A stretch of 30,405 nucleotides of DNA. Source: a virus. Made by a program: the position numbers and the translations under genes. The number at the start of each line of letters is the position of its first letter. Position 1 is the first letter of the stretch. The notes below the pieces were generated by a model, which saw nothing but the letters and a program-made list of their open reading frames with translations, did no database searches and had not been told where the DNA came from. Below are positions 22,369 to 27,792 of the stretch, in pieces. Where the stretch lies: the IMG/VR virus record IMGVR_UViG_3300009529_000032, positions 1-30,405 of that record. The stretch is one strand, 5' to 3'.

Positions 22369-23687
22369 CAGTCAATTCTCCACTTACTGCGCTCGGTCGG
22401 CGCCTGGGGAACATCGGCGAAGTGGACGATCGGTTTATCCACATACATCACCCCATACCTGGTTGCATCCATCCCGTGATCGTCCAGCTTCACTGGCTGC
22501 TCCTTGATCGCTTTGCCGTCTACGCCCTTCGGCCAGACATAGGAATCAATCTCCTCCTCAGTGCACGTCGGCTTCTTAGCCTCCACCAGGGCCTGGTCGC
22601 GCTTTACCAGAGCGTCCCTGAACAAGAACAGGCGGGGTTTACCATCCTGTTGTACCTTCAATCGTTCCTGGACGGCCTGGATACCTGGGGAGATCGCTTT
22701 CTGCGCCCCGATAGTCGGGATCCCATTCTCCTCCAGCGTGGCCCGGTCCTCGGCATCGTGATCGCAGACCGTGGCTTCGATGTACTCGCCTTCCGAAAGG
22801 GCATTGATCTGTTGGGCGTGCACCCGCACCGTCCGCTGCGTCATGTAAATCTCACGATAGCGGTACATCCGCCCATCGCCATCCACAGCAAACCAGAGAC
22901 AAGCCAGGGGGTTAGTAAATCCGAAATCGATCACCCGAATCCGCCGCCAATCGTCGGGGATGTCGAAGGGATCAATCAGATGGATGGCCCTATCCCACCC
23001 ATCGTAGACCAGCCCCTCGGCCGCCGCCCACCTGCCCAGGCGGAGACGTTGATAGCGCACCCCCGTCAGCGCATCCAGCCTGGCGATGTAGGCCTTCCCC
23101 TTCGGTGTCCAATCCTGACCATCCCACAATTCAGGATTGTCCTCGTGGCGGCTCTCCAGCATTTCTAGCCGGCCCTGATCAGCCCTCTGTTTCAGCCAAT
23201 GCCGAGGCTGGTCCGGGTTGCAGTCCCCCATGATTTGCTGGTAGGGCATCGCCCCGTGGCGCAGGCGAGAAGTCAGGAATTCCCAGTCGTTCTCAGTAAC
23301 CTCCTCCGCCTGATTGACAAAGATCAGATCAAACTCTGTGGACAAAATCTTGCTGACCTTATCCAGGCCACCCAGGACGATGACTGAACCTTTCGGGTGG
23401 CGGTACTCTTGCTCTCCGGTGCGCCAGATGAATTGCCCGTTTTGCAGAAACTCAAAGAGGACTTTCTTCTCCCAAGTCACCTTGACCGATTGGGTCATGC
23501 TAGCGCGGGTTTTGCGGACAATCGCGCCGCGCATTCCAGGATACTTGTCAGTATAGTAAAGTAGCTTTTGCAGACAGCCTCGCGTCTTGCCTGTCCCCGA
23601 TGGCCCCGAAATGACTACCTCATCTACCTTACTGTAAAAGAGTGTTTTAATTGCGCCATAGGGCACATATTTATAAGCGACTTTCAT
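22368..23687 (-). CDS. Terminase large subunit
   Basis: The protein has 439 residues from the ATG at 23685-23687 (GAGGG before it); a TTG four codons upstream is rejected. The ATPase has Walker A GPSGTGKTRG (~28-37), KTRASMTQSVKVTW, and Walker B LIFVNQAEEV with the catalytic Glu. The nuclease half has VIDFGFTNPLACLW, ATVCDHDAEDRATLE and LDDHGMDATRYG, the three Asp clusters of the RNase H-like terminase fold. It packages DNA into the prohead in an ATP-driven way. It overlaps the small terminase by 17 bases and the portal gene by one. Confidence 0.93.
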   Translation of the reverse strand: MKVAYKYVPYGAIKTLFYSKVDEVVISGPSGTGKTRGCLQKLLYYTDKYPGMRGAIVRKTRASMTQSVKVTWEKKVLFEFLQNGQFIWRTGEQEYRHPKGSVIVLGGLDKVSKILSTEFDLIFVNQAEEVTENDWEFLTSRLRHGAMPYQQIMGDCNPDQPRHWLKQRADQGRLEMLESRHEDNPELWDGQDWTPKGKAYIARLDALTGVRYQRLRLGRWAAAEGLVYDGWDRAIHLIDPFDIPDDWRRIRVIDFGFTNPLACLWFAVDGDGRMYRYREIYMTQRTVRVHAQQINALSEGEYIEATVCDHDAEDRATLEENGIPTIGAQKAISPGIQAVQERLKVQQDGKPRLFLFRDALVKRDQALVEAKKPTCTEEEIDSYVWPKGVDGKAIKEQPVKLDDHGMDATRYGVMYVDKPIVHFADVPQAPTERSKWRID

Positions 23688-24030
23688 CGAGGCCCTCAAT
23701 CACCATGACGAGGTGTTCGCCCTGCTTGCCACCACCGACTATTCGCTTCTCCTCAGAGTAGCCCCGATCCTTCCCCAACGTCGCGCAAACCCAACGAGCC
23801 GTCACCGCGTCGCTATCTTTCAAAGCCTGTATGATTACCGATTCGCCCAGGTCGACTATCGCCTCCCGCTCATTCTGGTAAGCCCGAGCTACAGAGGGAT
23901 GGCGCTCGATGTAGTTGTTGATGGTGGTCACATGGCAACCCAGGCGGCGGGCGATGGCCGCTTTCAAACCGTGACTATCCTTGATCGCCTCAATGACTTG
24001 TTTGCACGTGAACTTCTCACTCTTTGCCAT
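23671..24030 (-). CDS. Terminase small subunit (helix-turn-helix)
   Basis: The protein has 119 residues. The first 50 hold a helix-turn-helix: SHGLKAAIARRLGCHVTTINNYIERHP. The next region, YQNEREAIVDLGESVIIQALKD, is helical, and KDRGYSEEKRIVGGG is a stretch often seen in small terminases. The small subunit recognises the packaging site and hands DNA to the large subunit. Its ATG at 24028-24030 has only a weak ribosome binding site (CGGGAT). It is the first gene of the leftward late operon, after the divergent control region. Confidence 0.8.
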   Translation of the reverse strand: MAKSEKFTCKQVIEAIKDSHGLKAAIARRLGCHVTTINNYIERHPSVARAYQNEREAIVDLGESVIIQALKDSDAVTARWVCATLGKDRGYSEEKRIVGGGKQGEHLVMVIEGLDESRL

Positions 24031-24164
24031 ATCCCGACTACCCTAGAATTATGAAAATTATCACCCGTTCCCTACACCACCAGGCGAGGCTCAATCCAAT
24101 GTCAACCACTTCTCAACCCAATTCCAGCAGCCAAAAAGCTCACCAAAACCGACCAATTTCCGAC

Positions 24165-24193
24165 ATTATACGCAGTATTGCTTGACAAACTCT
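24165..24193 (-). promoter_or_regulatory. Possible leftward late promoter (weak evidence)
   Basis: On the minus strand TATAAT (24165-24170) has AGAGTT at the -35 position with a 17-base spacer. The -35 is poor. It overlaps one CTCTAGAG element of the rightward promoter, so both directions could respond to the same regulator. It lies about 135 bases before the small terminase start, a long leader, so this is tentative. Confidence 0.3.
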
Positions 24194-24230
24194 AGAGAAT
24201 ATAGTATAATATAGGTAACTCTAGAGAATA
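24182..24230 (+). promoter_or_regulatory. Consensus sigma-70 promoter with a duplicated operator-like element
   Basis: TTGACA (24182-24187), 17 bases, then TATAAT (24205-24210) is a perfect consensus. A 14-base direct repeat AACTCTAGAGAATA occurs at 24188-24201 and 24217-24230. Its core CTCTAGAG is an 8-base palindrome with centres 29 bases apart. One copy lies between -35 and -10, the other on the expected start of transcription, an ideal layout for a repressor. A ribosome binding site AAAGGAG follows before the 24247 gene. Confidence 0.85.
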
Positions 24231-24246
24231 GAAAGGAGAAACAAAA

Positions 24247-24558
24247 ATGGCTAAGTATCACGATCTAGTAGAAGAGTATGCAAATCACATTGACCATCTC
24301 AAAGCTGCATACGCTGACTACGAAAAGCTCATGGCGCGAGCAAGAGAGCTCCAGAACATGGATCCATCTCATCCCGAATTCGATGAATACATGTATGATT
24401 GGGTTTCAGCAGGCGAGCTCTATGACGAAATCCAAGCTATGGAGCATGAGCTATATGATCAGATTTGCAGAGAATATGAACTCGTGCCATTCGTCCAAGC
24501 CAGGAACCAGGGAATCTCTGGTTTCTACCGCGAAGCAGACCTGCCACTCCGAAGATGA
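24247..24558 (+). CDS. Acidic helical protein, first gene of the rightward operon (unknown)
   Basis: This 103-residue protein is strongly acidic and helical: MAKYHDLVEEYANHIDHLKAAYADYEKLMARARELQNMD, then FDEYMYDWVSAGELYDEIQAMEHELYDQICREYELVPF. It has no signal or membrane segment. AAAGGAG is well spaced from the ATG. It is the first gene after the consensus promoter with the CTCTAGAG elements, so it is probably expressed early or in a regulated way. I do not recognise the family. Small acidic phage early proteins include DNA mimics and inhibitors of host systems, but no such function is shown here. Confidence 0.75.
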   Translation: MAKYHDLVEEYANHIDHLKAAYADYEKLMARARELQNMDPSHPEFDEYMYDWVSAGELYDEIQAMEHELYDQICREYELVPFVQARNQGISGFYREADLPLRR

Positions 24559-24572
24559 TAGTTTGACCTCTG

Positions 24573-24621
24573 CCGCTCTGCCCATCGGCAACGATGAGCA
24601 GGCGGGAGCGGTTAAGCCGCT
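24573..24621 (+). other. Switch-like pair of alternative hairpins between two genes
   Basis: CATCG (24583-24587), GCAA, CGATG (24592-24596) makes a tetraloop hairpin, extended outward by CTGC/GCAG (24578-24581/24598-24601) and CCGCT/AGCGG (24573-24577/24607-24611). The same AGCGG can instead pair with CCGCT at 24617-24621 over a TTAAG loop. The two pairings exclude each other and lie just before the AAAGGAG of the next gene. The stems are short, so this is only suggestive. Confidence 0.4.
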
Positions 24622-24645
24622 TACATCAAATTTGAAAGGAGAAAA

Positions 24646-25032
24646 ATGATTACAGGAACAGAGATCGAAAATCAGAAAGTCTTAATCAAAACACTGAAGT
24701 CTGAAATGCAGGTGGGTTATGCTGATATAGACCCCGAACGCTGGTCGGTACAGCGTGGCTACATCCCCACCTGTGAGTACTTCAATCGCGCCGGCTCTGG
24801 AACCTGGACCGAAGGTGTTGACTTCGTGGTCATAGATGAGGGCATCATCGCCTTCCGCACAGGCGGTGACTTCCGGGACAACTACGACTGGATAATCGGC
24901 ACGCCTGACGAGTTTGTCAACTACGTCATCGTTGACGCGGAGGAGTGGCTGGCCAGGTGGGAGGAAGAGGCCGAGGAAGCAAAGGCCGCTGCGGAGGAAT
25001 GGCAGGCCCTCAAAGAGATGAGGCCAGCATGA
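24646..25032 (+). CDS. Acidic protein of unknown function, second rightward gene
   Basis: The protein has 128 residues. It starts MITGTEIENQKVLIKTLKSEM and has a middle with RWSVQRGYIPTCEYFNRAGSG and TEGVDFVVIDEGIIAFRTGGDF. The C-terminal 45 residues are a Glu/Ala-rich helix (EEWLARWEEEAEEAKAAAEEW). The ATG is preceded by GAAAGGAGAAAA. It lies after the alternative-hairpin region and overlaps the next gene as ATGA. No known family is recognised. The acidic tail is suited to protein contacts. Confidence 0.75.
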   Translation: MITGTEIENQKVLIKTLKSEMQVGYADIDPERWSVQRGYIPTCEYFNRAGSGTWTEGVDFVVIDEGIIAFRTGGDFRDNYDWIIGTPDEFVNYVIVDAEEWLARWEEEAEEAKAAAEEWQALKEMRPA

Positions 25033-25379
25033 CTACCGCCCAAATCGCACTCTACTTCAAGAACATGACCGCTGCCCAATCCCGCCAGCTCCGCGCCCGC
25101 CTGGCCGAGATCGCCGCCTCGCATGGCTACATCGCCCAACGAGGCCCCACGGCAGGCCAGGGCAACCCCGCCGAGCTGCTGGTCGCCATCGCCAACGGCG
25201 AGATTGCCACCCTGCTCCTGGCCGACGACGAGCGACGGCAGGCCATCCGCCAGCTTCGTAGACTGGCGGAGGAGTGGACAACCTCAGCGAATTTAGACAA
25301 GGCCGAGACCGCCGAGGTATTCGGAATCATCGCTGATGCCTTAGTAGGAGCAGGAGCAAGAGCAAATGACGCTTACTAA
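25029..25379 (+). CDS. Third rightward-operon protein (unknown)
   Basis: The protein has 116 residues from the ATG at 25029-25031, which overlaps the preceding stop as ATGA; a longer reading upstream is rejected. It is helical: IALYFKNMTAAQSRQLRARL, LLVAIANGEIATLLLADDERRQAIRQLRRLAEEWTTSANLD, then AEVFGIIADALVGAGARA. No membrane or catalytic motif is seen. The stop is TAA at 25377-25379, and the same frame continues for 21 more sensible codons to a second TAA. I cannot name a family. Confidence 0.7.
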   Translation: MTTAQIALYFKNMTAAQSRQLRARLAEIAASHGYIAQRGPTAGQGNPAELLVAIANGEIATLLLADDERRQAIRQLRRLAEEWTTSANLDKAETAEVFGIIADALVGAGARANDAY

Positions 25380-25445
25380 TCTGCCATCAACATTGAGCTC
25401 AAAGACGGCAAGGTCATCGTGCGTGCCTATGAGCCACTAGAATAA
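25380..25445 (+). other. In-frame coding-like stretch after the TAA of the preceding gene
   Basis: From 25380 the frame of the preceding gene reads 21 codons, SAINIELKDGKVIVRAYEP and then LE, to TAA at 25443-25445. The stretch looks like genuine beta-strand protein sequence. There is no start codon of its own in frame. It may be the remnant of a small gene or of a longer C-terminus interrupted by a stop, or chance. Confidence 0.3.
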
Positions 25446-25481
25446 ACATCAACATCCAAATCCAACTAAATAGCTACCACA

Positions 25482-25520
25482 ACAAGCCTCAGCCTCAAAT
25501 GCTGAGGCTTGTTGTTATCC
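25482..25520. terminator. Bidirectional terminator at the end of the rightward operon
   Basis: ACAAGCCTCAG (25482-25492) and CTGAGGCTTGT (25502-25512) form a perfect 11-bp stem with a 9-base loop, then TGTTATCCTT on the plus strand. It separates the rightward operon from the converging leftward lysis genes and can serve both. Confidence 0.75.
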
Positions 25521-25553
25521 TTAACAAGTACATCGTGAGGGTTATTCGTCACC

Positions 25554-25817
25554 TCACATCGCCTGCAAAAGCGCGGCCGCGATGCCAATCAAGCCAACGC
25601 CGCCGCCGATCAGCGCTACCCAGGTCTTCAGTCGCGCAATCTCCAACGCGTTACCCTGGATTGCTTTCACATTCTCAGCCACACTAGCGTTCTGTGCCCG
25701 CACCAACTGCCGGATCTCCTCTAGCAATTGGCGGTTGTGTTCCCACTCAATCTTGCACCTCTCGCTGAACATCTCTCTCCATTGCGAGGTAGCAGGATCG
25801 ACGCTATTATTTGCCAC
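25554..25817 (-). CDS. XhlA-like small membrane protein of the lysis region
   Basis: The protein has 87 residues. It begins with a GTG start (GTGGCAAATAAT) with AAAGGGGCGA before it. Residues 1-65 are charged and coiled-coil-like (IEWEHNRQLLEEIRQLVRAQ, IQGNALEIARLK). Residues ~68-86 are a single C-terminal membrane helix (WVALIGGGVGLIGIAAALLQ). This 'coiled coil plus terminal membrane helix' form is that of XhlA-type haemolysin/holin-associated proteins in phages, often beside the holin, as here. The function is inferred from shape and position only. Confidence 0.65.
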   Translation of the reverse strand: MANNSVDPATSQWREMFSERCKIEWEHNRQLLEEIRQLVRAQNASVAENVKAIQGNALEIARLKTWVALIGGGVGLIGIAAALLQAM

Positions 25818-25837
25818 AATCGCCCCTTTTTATATCC

Positions 25838-25890
25838 CCTTTCCCGTATCGTCCGGTGAAAGGAGTGAAGCCCGAACGATACGAGAAAGG
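25838..25890. repeat. 15-base inverted repeat before the XhlA-like gene
   Basis: CCTTTCCCGTATCGT (25838-25852) is nearly the reverse complement of ACGATACGAGAAAGG (25876-25890), with one mismatch that would be a G-U pair in RNA on one strand. It lies 21 bases upstream of the GTG start of the leftward XhlA-like gene. It may be an operator or a leader hairpin; no T run follows. Confidence 0.55.
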
Positions 25891-25935
25891 AGAAAGTGTT
25901 AGCACAGGCGGTTATGTCAGGCCGCCTGCACCTAT

Positions 25936-25970
25936 GAAAAGTCCCTGCGCCGCCGCACCAACGGCGCAGG
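25936..25970 (-). terminator. Possible terminator after the holin-like gene
   Basis: On the minus strand a 9-bp stem CCTGCGCCG/CGGCGCAGG (25944-25952 and 25962-25970) with a 9-base loop is followed by GACTTTTCAT. It lies 10 bases after the holin-like stop. The T run is short, so termination may be partial and the next gene may be read through. Confidence 0.5.
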
Positions 25971-25980
25971 AGGATGTGGT

Positions 25981-26361
25981 CTACTCAGTACGGATAAACT
26001 GGTGATATACTAACGTTGCCAGTGCAAAGACGATGCCCGTATGTTCCAAGAACCACACGACAGCCTGAATAGGTTCGCCCGGTGGTAGTGTCCAGCCCAA
26101 CTCTCCCGTTACCAGCAGTGCGATGACCGCAACTACCGCAGACACCCCGAACGCCAACCACAGGGCAGGTCGAGCCTCCAGGCTGCCGAACAGCTTCTTG
26201 AGCCACTGCGTCAGGTAGGGTGCAACCAGGCCCGCAATGAGCAGGGCCAGCGCCTCGCCGGTGATCCCCCCCCCATCGCCACTATTGGCAGCGGCCACAG
26301 GCACAGCCAAGACCAATACGAGCAGTAGAATCAACATAATCACACATATTCGTTTACGCAT
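25981..26361 (-). CDS. Holin-like membrane protein
   Basis: This 126-residue protein has three hydrophobic segments. The N-terminal one (residues ~5-25, ICVIMLILLLVLVLAVPVA) may be a signal peptide with the AAA site. The others are LALLIAGLVAPYLTQWL (~39-55) and LWLAFGVSAVVAVIALLVTG (~67-86), then a last one near GIVFALATLVYHQF. Size and topology suit a holin that lets the lytic enzyme reach the wall. GAGGAGGTCTAAA precedes the ATG. It lies between the double-psi-barrel protein and the XhlA-like gene, which supports the lysis assignment. Confidence 0.65.
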   Translation of the reverse strand: MRKRICVIMLILLLVLVLAVPVAAANSGDGGGITGEALALLIAGLVAPYLTQWLKKLFGSLEARPALWLAFGVSAVVAVIALLVTGELGWTLPPGEPIQAVVWFLEHTGIVFALATLVYHQFIRTE

Positions 26362-26403
26362 TTTAGACCTCCTCAGTATTTTTTGTTTGCCGCCGATTAC
26401 GGT

Positions 26404-26499
26404 TCAGCGGCCGCCCTTTTCGGATCCTTTACTATGAGTAGAGGACAAGGAGGACAAGGTGGGGGCCGCGGCTGCCAAGCTGTCTTGTTGGGCTTTCAC
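26404..26499 (-). CDS. Possible 31-residue leader or small protein
   Basis: In the gap between the holin-like and double-psi-barrel genes a GTG (26497-26499) with GGAAAG upstream opens a frame of 31 residues starting MKAQQDSLAAAAPTLSSLSS and ending KGSEKGGR. It is low-complexity and has no motif. The ribosome binding site is weak, so it may be chance. Beyond this the 170-base gap holds nothing recognisable except the direct repeat AGGACAAGG, AGGACAAGG at ~26441-26458. Confidence 0.25.
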   Translation of the reverse strand: MKAQQDSLAAAAPTLSSLSSTHSKGSEKGGR

Positions 26500-26533
26500 C
26501 TTTCCGCCGCTAGTTGCATTCCCGCCCCCATGA

Positions 26534-27004
26534 TCACTGCTCTACAATCTCAATCTTCACTTGCAGCTTTCCAATCCAGAGTCGCCCATTGGTCAGTGCT
26601 GAGAAAGTCGCGGGCCAAGCATCGCCGTATTCTCCTCCAGGCCGGTCGGCCACCACGGCCAGGGTAAAATTGCCTATCAGCTTCTCGTCCAGCCAGCCTC
26701 GTCCCCATTCAGGCACCCCAACTACAGTGATCCGAACCCACGCACCCGGCGCCAAGCCGTTTAGGGCCACACCGTGCCAGTCGTCCCGCACCAGCAACGG
26801 TATGCTCGGCGGTTCCCACCATGACGCAAACGCTGTCTCCCTACCCAGATGGCAATCACTGTCAGCTCCATACCAGTACAACGACACGATGCCGTCGTCA
26901 GCCATCACCGGAGCAGGCCAGATCAGCGCCAGTGCCAACACCAGAATCGCCAGGCAGAGGACGGCCAGGAGGATGTGCAGGGCGACCTTCTCAAGCCTCG
27001 ACAT
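26534..27004 (-). CDS. Secreted RlpA-like double-psi beta-barrel protein (lysis region)
   Basis: This 156-residue protein has an N-terminal signal or anchor (~8-32, ALHILLAVLCLAILVLALAL, then VMADD). The rest follows an RlpA/barwin pattern: SLYWYGADSDCHLGRETAFAS, LVRDDWHGVALNGLAPGAWVRITVVG, then VVADRPGGEYGDAWPATFSAL and IGKLQVKIEIVE. The VVADRP..D...FSAL part corresponds to the DRGP...D.S..A..L core of the double-psi barrel. RlpA-like proteins can cleave or bind peptidoglycan, so a role as a lytic enzyme is possible. It overlaps the upstream gene by 14 bases. The ATG has AGGAAGGG before it. Confidence 0.6.
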   Translation of the reverse strand: MSRLEKVALHILLAVLCLAILVLALALIWPAPVMADDGIVSLYWYGADSDCHLGRETAFASWWEPPSIPLLVRDDWHGVALNGLAPGAWVRITVVGVPEWGRGWLDEKLIGNFTLAVVADRPGGEYGDAWPATFSALTNGRLWIGKLQVKIEIVEQ

Positions 27005-27542
27005 CGCCCTTCCTCTCTACGAGAAAGCGGTACGAGTAGATACCAGGCCGATTCACCGGCCGCCAGCCGCCATACCATCCCTGCGGCGGCCAGGGGGCTG
27101 GATTGCAGTATTCATATGGCAAATCAGTACGGATATTCTCGACCAGCGGAACCTCGTCATCCTCCATCCAGAGTATATAGCAAGTGGGCACACCGAAGTG
27201 GTTCCACTCCAGGTACCCGTTCTCGTCGGTCACCCCCCAGACGTGCGGGTGATCGTAAGCCACGCCTTGGGAGGGCTCGACATCGAAGCGTACCTTGATC
27301 CCACTCAGGGGCTCGCCCTTGTTGTTTAAGACAGTGACGTAAATCTTCTTCAGGCCAGGACGATTGTCACAAGCCGAAAGCCGCTGTTTGTGCGTCATTT
27401 TCCAGTTGGAGTTGGGATTCACACAGAGATCGTCGTCCGCACCGAGGATGTAGTACTCAACAGGCCGAGGGCCAACGCTGAAGAAATGCAAGAACCTTGC
27501 TACAGGGTACAACGTTAAAATCCATCGTATCACATTCACCAT
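26991..27542 (-). CDS. Secreted protein with Carboxypeptidase-regulatory/Ig-like domain
   Basis: This 183-residue protein has a short hydrophobic N-terminus (VIRWILTLYPVARFLHFFSV), then CDNRPGLKKIYVTVLNNKGEP, PLSGIKVRFDVEPSQGVAYDHPHVWGVTDENGYLEWNHFG. The LSGIKVRFDV...TDENGY part is typical of carboxypeptidase-regulatory-like or Big_1-like beta sandwich domains. The end is rich in Trp and Pro. The ATG has AAAAGGGG at good spacing. It is the first gene of the leftward lysis-type cassette and has a strong promoter upstream. It may be a spike, wall-binding or lysis accessory protein; none is proven. Confidence 0.6.
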   Translation of the reverse strand: MVNVIRWILTLYPVARFLHFFSVGPRPVEYYILGADDDLCVNPNSNWKMTHKQRLSACDNRPGLKKIYVTVLNNKGEPLSGIKVRFDVEPSQGVAYDHPHVWGVTDENGYLEWNHFGVPTCYILWMEDDEVPLVENIRTDLPYEYCNPAPWPPQGWYGGWRPVNRPGIYSYRFLVERKGDVEA

Positions 27543-27598
27543 GCTACCCCTTTTTTGAAAGCAGAGCGGGGGGGAGGAGAAGTTTCCTCAATCGCCAG

Positions 27599-27628
27599 GT
27601 TATAGAAACAAGTCCCCGCGCCAGTCAA
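27599..27628 (-). promoter_or_regulatory. Promoter for the leftward lysis-type cassette
   Basis: On the minus strand TTGACT (27623-27628), 18 bases and TATAAC (27599-27604) differ from consensus by one base each. A direct repeat GCGCCAG (27618-27624 and 27634-27640) straddles the -35. It is 57 bases before the ATG of the first cassette gene and lies downstream of the integrase terminator. Confidence 0.65.
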
Positions 27629-27667
27629 GTGATGCGCCAGGCAGGGCGTGGGAGTCCGGGCGCGATC

Positions 27668-27707
27668 TATGAAAAAAGGCGTGGGTCCCCCACAGGGTTC
27701 CCACGCC
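27668..27707 (-). terminator. Terminator of the serine recombinase gene
   Basis: GGCGTGGG (27678-27685) and CCCACGCC (27700-27707) form an 8-bp stem, and on the minus strand the 3' arm is followed by TTTTTTC. It is about 90 bases beyond the recombinase stop. A strong intrinsic terminator. Confidence 0.85.
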
Positions 27708-27792
27708 CTCTTATTCCTATTATACTAAATTATGCCACTAATGTCAAATACTAGTCCCGAGACTACAACTTCCAGACCCACCGCTCTCAAAA

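Noticed and set aside
24061-24120. TTGACA-like hexamer (minus strand, near 24100) as a small terminase promoter
   Set aside because: No -10 hexamer is found 16-18 bases downstream, so it was not called.
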